Assembly: GCA_022451765.1 (NCBI GenBank)
Contig: JAKUNY010000120.1
Span: forward strand, 1-5,066
From: Candidatus Poseidoniaceae archaeon
Lineage (GTDB): Archaea; Thermoplasmatota; Poseidoniia; Poseidoniales; Poseidoniaceae
Direction: 5' to 3'
DNA length: 5,066 nucleotides
Part shown: piece by piece, positions 1 to 5,066 of the stretch
Numbering within the stretch: the stretch's first letter is position 1
Layout: each line of letters begins with the position of its first letter
Notes under the pieces: generated by a model
What the model was told of the DNA's origin: nothing
The model's input: only the letters and a program-made list of their open reading frames with translations
Databases searched by the model: none
Position numbers and translations under genes: made by a program

Positions 1-2
1 TC

Positions 3-17
3 TATGTGGTTCATTGA
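3..17 (+). other. mqnE: Probable upstream mqnE codons ending in an in-frame TGA
   Basis: Read in the mqnE frame, these bases give Y-V-V-H followed by TGA at 15-17, and then the family-typical V-G-G-L-H. MqnE proteins usually carry a stretch resembling V-H-I-V-x-G-L-H here, so the V-H before the stop looks like real mqnE coding sequence in the correct frame, with the stop replacing one hydrophobic residue. A single change (TTA to TGA) would explain it. Only 14 bases of upstream sequence are visible, so the match is short and could be chance. It may be a real nonsense mutation or a sequence error near a contig edge. Confidence 0.5.
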
Positions 18-809
18 GTAGGAGGACTCCATGCTGAATGGTCAGTGTATCATTATGCAGATCTGTTTCGTCGAATCCGCTTAGAGCACCCCCACATTTC
101 CATCAAAGCATTAACCGCTGTTGAGGTAAAACACCTCGCTCAACTATCAAATCTTACGATCAAAGAGACACTCCTTCAACTCAAACAATCAGGCCTCACG
201 TCGTTGCCAGGTGGTGGTGCAGAAATTCTAGATGATGATGTTCGTGCAATCATCTGCAACGGAAAAGAGTCAAGTCAAGAGTACCTCGATATCCACCGAA
301 CCGCACATGAAATAGGACTTCCCAGCAATTGTACCATGCTCTTTGGAACGATTGAGACTGCAACACAACGTGTCGAGCACATTCTCCAACTGCGTGATTT
401 AGCCTCGCAGACCAATGGCTTCCAGTGCTTTGTACCGTATCCGTTCTTACCAGACTCAACTCGATTACCGATGGCACAACTTTCCACCGGCCAAGAAATC
501 CTGCGCGTTATCGCTGTATCCCGAATTCTTATGGATACGATACCGCACATCAAAGCTTATCGAATGAACATCGGTGATGAATTGGCTGAATTAGCCCTGC
601 AATTCGGTGCAGACGACATCGATGGTACTGTGCAACAAGAATCGATCATGCATCTTGCAGGCTCTACTGCACCACTCAATCATGACATGCAACAACTGTC
701 CAAACTCGTTCGGAATGCTGGTTGTATCCCCATCAAACGAAACACAACATACACTAAGTTTGAGGAGTATGCTGCACCAAAACCAATCAAACGATTGCCA
801 ATGGCTTGA
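18..809 (+). CDS. mqnE: Aminofutalosine synthase MqnE (5' incomplete, C-terminal part)
   Basis: Radical SAM enzyme of the futalosine menaquinone pathway; the family joins 3-enolpyruvylbenzoate (the MqnA product) to the adenosyl radical from S-adenosylmethionine, giving aminofutalosine in the cytoplasm. Seen here, counting from the GTG at 45: I-K-A-L-T-A-V-E at 20-27, P-G-G-G-A-E-I at 55-61, I-H-R-T-A-H at 83-88, S-N-C-T-M-L-F-G at 94-101, H-I-K-A-Y near 168 and G-A-D-D-I-D-G-T-V at 188-196. I-H-R-T-A-H and K-A-L-T-A-V-E fit MqnE rather than the related cyclase MqnC. The N-terminal part with the CxxxCxxC iron-sulfur motif lies outside the window. Family-like residues (V-G-G-L-H-A-E-W) are encoded upstream of the GTG at 45, so that GTG is not the true start; the frame is open from 18 after a TGA at 15-17. 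Two usually conserved histidines appear replaced (G-T-I-E-T and P-F-L-P). mqnA follows after 10 bp, suggesting one transcript. Identity is firm; intactness is uncertain. Confidence 0.85.
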   Translation, partial: VGGLHAEWSVYHYADLFRRIRLEHPHISIKALTAVEVKHLAQLSNLTIKETLLQLKQSGLTSLPGGGAEILDDDVRAIICNGKESSQEYLDIHRTAHEIGLPSNCTMLFGTIETATQRVEHILQLRDLASQTNGFQCFVPYPFLPDSTRLPMAQLSTGQEILRVIAVSRILMDTIPHIKAYRMNIGDELAELALQFGADDIDGTVQQESIMHLAGSTAPLNHDMQQLSKLVRNAGCIPIKRNTTYTKFEEYAAPKPIKRLPMA

Positions 810-814
810 GGTGA
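808..814 (+). promoter_or_regulatory. Ribosome binding site of mqnA
   Basis: GAGGTGA-like sequence (GGTGA at 810-814), overlapping the mqnE stop and 5 bases before the ATG at 820. It selects this ATG over the in-frame ATG at 844, which has no purine-rich leader, and fits translation of mqnA from an mqnE-mqnA message. Confidence 0.7.
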
Positions 815-819
815 AGTGA

Positions 820-1623
820 ATGATAAAACAAAAACCCCGTTGGATGAAAACAATTGGTCGTGTGGCATTCATGAACTGTGATCCACTGTTCGTAGGATTG
901 GATGAATCGTATCACGTCCTACCTGCACCACCTTCGTGGCTGACTGGCCATCTCCTGCGGAAAGACTGCGTTCTTGCTCCAGTACCTGCTGCAGACTTTG
1001 CCAAGCATCATGATGAATTGGCACTTGTCCCAGAAATAGGAATTTGCTCAAAAGGAGAGGTCGGAAGCGTGCTAGTCTTCGGCAATAGACCGCTTGAAGA
1101 AATGCGTGATATTGCTCTGCCAACTGATTCTTCATCATCTGTAGCATTGTTGAAGTATTTACTCAAACAACGCGGAATTGATCCGAGGCCCGTTGAAATG
1201 GGTCCAGATTTGGATACGATGCTCGAACGCTGTGACGGTGCATTGTTAATCGGTGACCGAGCATTGGATCGTGCGAAAACCAACCCCGAACTGGTTCGTT
1301 TAGATCTTGGACAAGCCTGGTTGGAACTTACGGGGCAACCTATGGTGTTTGGCGTATTCGCTGCTCGCAAAGACACACCCTTGGAAATCGTCCAAGAAGC
1401 TCACAGAGCACTCATGTCTCGATTAGATTCGTTTGAAAGAAACCCTCTTACTCGAGAAAAAGTACTTCTTCATGCGCACCAACATTCAGACATGTCGATG
1501 GACCGGCTCAACCGATATTTTGGTGAGGTGTTCAATCGGCTCGACGGTGAGCACGTCGATGGCTTACGGGAATATTTGACCAGATGTTGTGGAATGGACG
1601 AGGAACTATCTTTCCTCTGGTGA
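820..1623 (+). CDS. mqnA: Chorismate dehydratase MqnA
   Basis: First enzyme of the futalosine pathway: removes water from chorismate to give 3-enolpyruvylbenzoate, the partner used by MqnE. The 267-residue length is normal for the family. Motifs in order: G-R-V-A-F-M-N-C-D-P at 13-22, P-P-S-W-L at 37-41, A-P-V-P at 53-56, G-I-C-S-K-G-E-V-G-S-V at 74-84, the T-D-S-S-S-S-V stretch at 102-108, L-L-I-G-D-R-A-L at 142-149 and D-L-G-Q-A-W with T-G-Q-P-M-V-F at 162-177. The fold is of the periplasmic-binding-protein type but there is no signal peptide, so it acts in the cytoplasm. N19 and S83 lie in the motifs where family members carry the Asn and Ser implicated in catalysis. The start at 820 is chosen for its ribosome binding site; a start at 844 would lose eight residues and no motif. 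The last 18 bp overlap the end of the opposite-strand gene, leaving no room for a conventional intergenic terminator. Confidence 0.94.
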   Translation: MIKQKPRWMKTIGRVAFMNCDPLFVGLDESYHVLPAPPSWLTGHLLRKDCVLAPVPAADFAKHHDELALVPEIGICSKGEVGSVLVFGNRPLEEMRDIALPTDSSSSVALLKYLLKQRGIDPRPVEMGPDLDTMLERCDGALLIGDRALDRAKTNPELVRLDLGQAWLELTGQPMVFGVFAARKDTPLEIVQEAHRALMSRLDSFERNPLTREKVLLHAHQHSDMSMDRLNRYFGEVFNRLDGEHVDGLREYLTRCCGMDEELSFLW

Positions 1624-3858
1624 ATCAGAAACAAAACGCTTCAGTGTTTCGTCCATGCTCTCATCGCTCGATGGAGCCCGTTTTACTGCACGACGTTTTC
1701 TTGGTCGCACTTCGGTTGTTTGAGAATCGCTCAATCTTCTCTTTTTGGTTTTGACTGTATCATGCTCTGACCTACGTGCTCTGCGTTTTCGCACAACTTC
1801 ATTTGATGAGGATTCGAGAAGCTTTTTGGCATCATTTGGCTCAGTGCTCTGAACTGTCACCTTCTTGCGTTTGGATCGTTGAATCCTACGACGTGGCCGG
1901 ATTGGTTCTGGTTCCTCATTGTCTTGCGTATCGTCTATCGAAACATTCTGATCGGTCGTATTGTCCATGGATTCGTACGATTCATCCTCGTATTCATCTA
2001 CGTAGTCATCATCATCTTCCTCGTCAAGTACGATGTTGTATGTGTTTTGCTGAGCACCTCGTTTCGTGAGTAAAAATGCCACGATACCTAGTGTGACCAT
2101 GGTTAACACAACAAAAATGATCACCGAAAATGATGTCAATATCGATGTTGGATTCAAAGAATCGGACTCGATTTGATTTGACTGCAATGTAAACGTGACT
2201 TTATCCTCCTGAATGTGCCAAGGAACGTACTCCATCGTTTCAATACCCCCGCCGTAGACGTTTATTGCGAGAGGGTGCTGTTCGCTTAATTCAGTTATAC
2301 TTCCATCGGATGGAAACCGGTCGTTCTGTACTTCCAGCACGAGACCATCTATTGGAGTGCTGGTGTTGAACGCAAATACAAGACTCACCGAGTATCGTAT
2401 TTGGGATATCTCATCGTTCGCAGCGTAAAGGACCATACCCTCTTCAATTGAACAATACATTTCTTCAAAACTTAGTGTCGTATTGCTAAATTCAAACGTT
2501 GCTAACATCGTTTCAATGAGTTGTCCTAAATCCATGTTGCTGCAAATCGAATCCGCAAATAACTGGGCTTCAGATTCGATCAGTTTGATGTCGGTGTCCA
2601 AAGAGTAACGAGCCAAATTTCGGATGCTCGATGAGTGTTTTTTGTTTAGAGTAAATGATTGTTTAATCTTGGTATGCGTAGAATTAATTTCCAAGTCTAT
2701 GGTGCGAATAAAATTTTCATCCGGTAACAGTTTACAAGAAATCCCAATGTTATCGCAATTAAGATCCCAGTTGTCTTCAATTCCATCACCATCATCATCA
2801 GAGTCAACGGAGTCAGGAATGCCATCGCCGTCAGTATCAGTACCAGACTCTCCTACTCCTTCGCGGAATACTTCAAGCCCGTACTTTACGACGTTGTCTA
2901 CGTCCGAATTCATGTAAATGTTCACAAGTGAGTCGAACTGATCGTAACGAAGGACATAGTCATCAAAGTTGTGGAACATCATGACTTCATCGAGAATCTG
3001 TTCATTCTGTGCATCGTATGTAAAGAGGTGTTGCGTTGGTGAATTCTTGTGGACGATGAGGATGTTTGCGTCAGATGTGAACTGATATCGCAATGCATTG
3101 TTCACGTCGATCGGCTTCAATTCGGAACCGCCGAAAGTCCATTTTCGAATTCCATCATCAGCTGTTGATACAGAGAAGAATTCATCGTTGGCTCCAATAT
3201 GACAATCATAAATCAAAGACTGCAAGAGAATCTCATGGTGAATGACTTCACCATCATTGTCCCAAAGCTGAATCAAGCCATTCTCATCGGCTGTGAGGAC
3301 CGCTCCTGTGGTTTCTGACACGTCCACACAGGCCATCGGCCCGGTGTGATTCCCGGTGTAAATCGCTTCTTGTTCTAGGTTTTCTCGACTGAGTTGTAAA
3401 ATGCCGTTGTCTGGCGCATTGGTGTAGAGTTCTGCACCGTTGGGAGACCATTCAAGCAAATCAGCATTCATCCTCGTGGCGTCACTTGCGCCAATTGTAC
3501 TCAGGTCACCGGTGGAAATAGCATACACTGAATCGGTACCACTCGATGCTGAGCGGACAGTTAAAGCTAGTCTCGAATTGTCTGGGGATATAGCAGAGGC
3601 AGTAATTTCATTTGAAAATACTCGTTCCTCAACGATGGATCCCGATTCAGTCATCTTGTACAAAATTGAACCGAATGAGGCAAAGATGTGCCCTTCAGAA
3701 TCCATTTCTATGGTCCGAGCACCTGAATCCGCATCGGCGACTTCCAATGCTTCAACGAAAAAGAAGCCACTGGTCGAAGTCGCGCCCACTGAACCTAACA
3801 TCGTGACGGAAACAAGAACAAGTACGAGCGCGTTTTTCAACAATGCTCGTCTTTCCAT
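1606..3858 (-). CDS. Secreted, single-pass membrane-anchored beta-propeller / calcium-repeat protein with charged cytoplasmic tail
   Basis: 750 residues; no specific function recognised. Order of parts: a short basic N-terminus and hydrophobic core (about 1-26) forming a signal peptide; a beta-propeller-like region (about 40-335), clearest at 169-200 where a blade begins G-N-H-T and ends I-Q-L-W-D as in WD40 repeats, with a second blade ending R-K-W near 240; two thrombospondin type 3-like calcium loops at 341-365 (DTDGDG, DDDGDG); an unrecognised domain at about 375-565; one membrane helix at about 573-597; and a 150-residue tail. The tail begins with an acidic block (612-627) and carries four polybasic clusters (655-666, 690-696, 704-708, 718-727) among Ser/Asp-rich linkers. 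Topology is inferred as outside to inside. Extracellular NxS/T sequons occur at N170, N392, N459 and N498, and cysteines at 177, 219, 368, 375, 439 and 469 could form disulfides. It is transcribed away from mqnD and towards mqnA, overlapping the latter by 18 bp. The ATG at 3858 begins directly at the signal peptide and has a TATA-like box 25 bp upstream. Role could be surface sensing, adhesion or scaffolding; the sequence does not decide. Confidence 0.88.
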   Translation of the reverse strand: MERRALLKNALVLVLVSVTMLGSVGATSTSGFFFVEALEVADADSGARTIEMDSEGHIFASFGSILYKMTESGSIVEERVFSNEITASAISPDNSRLALTVRSASSGTDSVYAISTGDLSTIGASDATRMNADLLEWSPNGAELYTNAPDNGILQLSRENLEQEAIYTGNHTGPMACVDVSETTGAVLTADENGLIQLWDNDGEVIHHEILLQSLIYDCHIGANDEFFSVSTADDGIRKWTFGGSELKPIDVNNALRYQFTSDANILIVHKNSPTQHLFTYDAQNEQILDEVMMFHNFDDYVLRYDQFDSLVNIYMNSDVDNVVKYGLEVFREGVGESGTDTDGDGIPDSVDSDDDGDGIEDNWDLNCDNIGISCKLLPDENFIRTIDLEINSTHTKIKQSFTLNKKHSSSIRNLARYSLDTDIKLIESEAQLFADSICSNMDLGQLIETMLATFEFSNTTLSFEEMYCSIEEGMVLYAANDEISQIRYSVSLVFAFNTSTPIDGLVLEVQNDRFPSDGSITELSEQHPLAINVYGGGIETMEYVPWHIQEDKVTFTLQSNQIESDSLNPTSILTSFSVIIFVVLTMVTLGIVAFLLTKRGAQQNTYNIVLDEEDDDDYVDEYEDESYESMDNTTDQNVSIDDTQDNEEPEPIRPRRRIQRSKRKKVTVQSTEPNDAKKLLESSSNEVVRKRRARRSEHDTVKTKKRRLSDSQTTEVRPRKRRAVKRAPSSDESMDETLKRFVSDSPEER
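2764..2838 (-). repeat. Two thrombospondin type 3-like calcium-binding repeats
   Basis: Encodes residues 341-365 of the minus-strand surface protein. Two adjacent units, DTDGDGIPDSVDS and DDDGDGIEDNWD, each match the DxDxDGxxD loop that binds calcium in thrombospondin type 3 repeats. They are followed by a C-x6-C pair (C368, C375). They probably form a rigid calcium-dependent linker between the propeller and the membrane-proximal domain. Confidence 0.85.
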
Positions 3859-3878
3859 GTTCCGAACTAGGTAAACAC

Positions 3879-3887
3879 TTACATAAA
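3879..3887 (-). promoter_or_regulatory. TATA-like box of the surface-protein gene
   Basis: Read on the minus strand this is TTTATGTAA, a fair match to an archaeal TATA box. Its centre is about 25 bp upstream of the ATG at 3858, the usual distance from TATA box to transcription start. No Shine-Dalgarno-like sequence precedes the ATG (CTAGTTCGGAAC), so a leaderless message starting at or next to the ATG is the simplest reading. A small inverted repeat, GTAA-N4-TTAC at 3871-3882, overlaps the box; it is too short to call an operator. Confidence 0.5.
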
Positions 3888-3894
3888 CAATCCG

Positions 3895-3900
3895 TTAATT
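3895..3900 (+). promoter_or_regulatory. Possible TATA-like element for mqnD
   Basis: TTAATT, centred about 25 bp upstream of the ATG at 3923, within the 64 bp between the divergent genes. It is a weak match to the archaeal TATA consensus. The spacing mirrors that of the opposite-strand gene, which is the main reason to list it. Confidence 0.3.
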
Positions 3901-3922
3901 GAGAAGGTGTTTTGTTTTCAAA

Positions 3923-4846
3923 ATGAAGCGGTTGGTTCTTGAAGTGAATGGCGTTGGAAAGAATATGGCCAATCTACCCCGTGACGAGAATGGGGACCTC
4001 ATCGTACGCATAGGACACTCTCCGGATCCTGATGATGCGTTTATGTTCCACGCTATGACAACCAACGCATTTCCAACACCTGGTTACAATTTCGTCCATG
4101 AATTGCAAGACATCGAGACGCTTAATCACCGGGCCATGAATTGCGAACTTGAAGTTTCAGCAGTATCGATTCATGCATACCCCGACATCGCTGAAAATTA
4201 TGCACTCATGAATTGCGGTGCCTCGATGGGAGAAGGATACGGACCAATGATTGTTTCAAAAAAAGGCCTGTCTGTTGAAGATGCTAAATCATCGATTATT
4301 GCAGTACCAGGTCTGAAAACCTCTGCCTATCTCGGCCTACGATTGGCATGGGGCGACGTAAACGTTGAAGTTGTTCCTTTTGATGAAATCATACCTCGAA
4401 TTCTCGATGACACCTATCAATGTGGGCTGATTATTCACGAAGGACAATTAACATATGTCGAACATGATCTCAACGTTTTGATTGATCTTGGTGTTTGGTG
4501 GAATAACCGCACGGATGGCTGGCCGATGCCACTGGGTGGCAACGTTGTCCGTCGTGATCTTGGCAAAGACATCATGGAAGACATTACGATGTACACGAAG
4601 ATGAGCATCGAACATTCGATTGAACATCCTGAGGAAGCCCTCGAATTTGCAAAAGCATGGGGTCGTGGAATCGACGATGAAACCAATCAGAAATTTGTGA
4701 CCATGTATGTGAACGAACGAACCATTGATTACAAACCAGAAGGTCGTTCCTCCATCCGTAGATTTCTCCAAGAAGGTCAAGAATTGGGCATGATTCGCAA
4801 AGACTTTGACACTGCGAGTTTAACCTTCATCGGCGCTGTGGAGTGA
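3923..4846 (+). CDS. mqnD: 1,4-dihydroxy-6-naphthoate synthase MqnD
   Basis: Late futalosine-pathway enzyme: converts cyclic dehypoxanthinylfutalosine to 1,4-dihydroxy-6-naphthoate, the ring precursor of menaquinone. Cytoplasmic, periplasmic-binding-protein-like fold. Counting from the ATG at 3923 (307 residues): G-H-S-P-D-P-D-D-A-F-M-F at 31-42, E-T-L-N at 65-68, G-A-S-M-G-E-G-Y-G-P near 99-108, P-G-L-K-T-S-A at 129-135, I-I-H-E-G-Q at 170-175, D-L-G-V-W-W at 188-193, P-M-P-L-G-G-N at 201-207 and Y-V-N-E-R-T-I-D-Y at 262-270. H172 in the H-E-G motif matches the histidine proposed as catalytic base in the family. All family motifs are present and in order. The start is uncertain: ATG 3923 has a TATA-like element at leaderless spacing, while ATG 3965 (293 residues) has GGAAAG three bases upstream and is closer to the usual family N-terminus. 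TTG 3899 has no support. It is separated from mqnE-mqnA by the minus-strand gene and so has its own promoter. Confidence 0.92.
   Translation: MKRLVLEVNGVGKNMANLPRDENGDLIVRIGHSPDPDDAFMFHAMTTNAFPTPGYNFVHELQDIETLNHRAMNCELEVSAVSIHAYPDIAENYALMNCGASMGEGYGPMIVSKKGLSVEDAKSSIIAVPGLKTSAYLGLRLAWGDVNVEVVPFDEIIPRILDDTYQCGLIIHEGQLTYVEHDLNVLIDLGVWWNNRTDGWPMPLGGNVVRRDLGKDIMEDITMYTKMSIEHSIEHPEEALEFAKAWGRGIDDETNQKFVTMYVNERTIDYKPEGRSSIRRFLQEGQELGMIRKDFDTASLTFIGAVE
4840..4846 (+). promoter_or_regulatory. Ribosome binding site of the gene after mqnD
   Basis: GGAGTGA, formed by the last sense codons and the TGA stop of mqnD, with five T bases before an in-frame TTG at 4852. The later ATG at 4870 has no purine-rich leader (CAGCGGCCACAA). 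The site therefore favours TTG 4852 and suggests translational coupling to mqnD. Confidence 0.5.
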
Positions 4847-4851
4847 TTTTT

Positions 4852-5066
4852 TTGAACCAGCGGCCACAAATGAGTGAATTCGGTTCGGTCGATCCTGCTC
4901 CACCTTCAGAAAAGACAGAGCTGGATGCCCTTCGTAGCATACTTTTGGATGAAAATGAAAAAATGTTCCAACGAATGCGATCCGTCTTCAAACTCAGGAA
5001 TATACGAAGTCCAGAATCTTGTTTGGCATTGTGTGAAGGTTTTGGCTCCAGCAGTGCTTTGCTGCG
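4852..5066 (+). CDS. Unrecognised protein, N-terminal fragment (runs off the window)
   Basis: An open frame continues to the window edge with 71 complete codons from the TTG at 4852, or 65 from the ATG at 4870. I do not recognise the product. The first ~25 residues are polar and proline-containing (N-Q-R-P-Q-M-S-E-F, then D-P-A-P-P-S-E-K), followed by a likely amphipathic helical stretch (E-L-D-A-L-R-S-I-L-L-D-E-N-E-K-M-F) and a basic segment (F-K-L-R-N-I-R). No signal peptide, membrane helix or metal motif is visible. Codon use (GAA, CGA and AAT frequent) looks like that of mqnD. It lies 5 bp after the mqnD stop, so it is probably co-transcribed. A menaquinone-related role is a guess from position only. 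TTG 4852 is preferred for its ribosome binding site; ATG 4870 is the alternative. Confidence 0.65.
   Translation, partial: MNQRPQMSEFGSVDPAPPSEKTELDALRSILLDENEKMFQRMRSVFKLRNIRSPESCLALCEGFGSSSALL

Noticed and set aside
15..17. TGA read as selenocysteine, pyrrolysine-like or tryptophan recoding
   Set aside because: TGA is not a pyrrolysine codon, no hairpin suggesting selenocysteine insertion is evident nearby, and mqnE and mqnA use TGA as their normal stop. The family position is usually hydrophobic, with no known catalytic cysteine.
45..47. GTG as the true start of mqnE
   Set aside because: Family-like residues are encoded upstream of it, and a start here would leave a radical SAM enzyme without its iron-sulfur cluster motif.
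21..84. Strong AGGAGG-like sequence followed by ATG at 31, resembling a gene start
   Set aside because: The ATG opens only 17 codons in a different frame from mqnE. The GGAGGA encodes the conserved Gly-Gly of the V-G-G-L-H motif, so the resemblance is coincidental.
1008..1376. 122-codon minus-strand open frame
   Set aside because: It is fully antisense to conserved mqnA coding sequence and its composition is that of a mirror of the real frame.
1978..2026. GAT/GAA-type triplet repeats as a microsatellite or CRISPR-like repeat
   Set aside because: The runs simply encode the Asp/Glu block of the protein tail; there are no regular units or spacers.
1776..2069. 97-codon plus-strand open frame rich in hydrophobic residues
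   Set aside because: It is the complement of the charged tail; Asp/Glu and Arg/Lys codons read backwards produce the apparent hydrophobic runs.
3440..3874. 144-codon plus-strand open frame
   Set aside because: It lies antisense to the signal peptide and propeller region of the 750-residue gene. Its translation has no domain logic and it lacks a ribosome binding site.
4847..4853. Seven-T run after the mqnD stop as a transcription terminator
   Set aside because: It falls between a ribosome binding site and the next start codon on the same strand, so termination here would silence the adjoining gene. It more likely serves as a spacer.

Overview
The window looks like a piece of an archaeal chromosome, most plausibly a Marine Group II / Poseidoniales-type Thermoplasmatota. 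This is inference from three things. A secreted, membrane-anchored protein combines a beta-propeller with DxDxDG calcium-binding repeats. TATA-like boxes lie about 25 bp upstream of ATG codons that have no Shine-Dalgarno sequence. Internal operon genes do have Shine-Dalgarno sequences. No 16S rRNA or other marker gene is present to settle the taxonomy.

Layout: (1) the 3' two thirds of mqnE (aminofutalosine synthase), running in from the left edge, with an in-frame TGA at 15-17 exactly where the family's coding sequence should continue; (2) mqnA (chorismate dehydratase), complete, 10 bp after mqnE and with its own ribosome binding site; (3) on the minus strand, a 750-residue surface protein whose 3' end overlaps the 3' end of mqnA by 18 bp; (4) a short divergent promoter region; (5) mqnD (1,4-dihydroxy-6-naphthoate synthase), complete, on the plus strand; (6) the first ~71 codons of an unrecognised gene running off the right edge, probably starting at a TTG whose Shine-Dalgarno overlaps the end of mqnD.

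The three mqn genes belong to the futalosine route to menaquinone. MqnA makes 3-enolpyruvylbenzoate from chorismate, MqnE couples it to adenosine to give aminofutalosine, and MqnD acts on the later cyclic intermediate to release 1,4-dihydroxy-6-naphthoate. MqnC and a nucleosidase step are not in the window. The minus-strand surface gene sits between mqnA and mqnD, so mqnD must be transcribed separately from mqnE-mqnA. I see no tRNA, rRNA, CRISPR, insertion sequence or transposon remnant. There is no gene-free stretch over 300 bases; the longest is the 64 bp divergent promoter.
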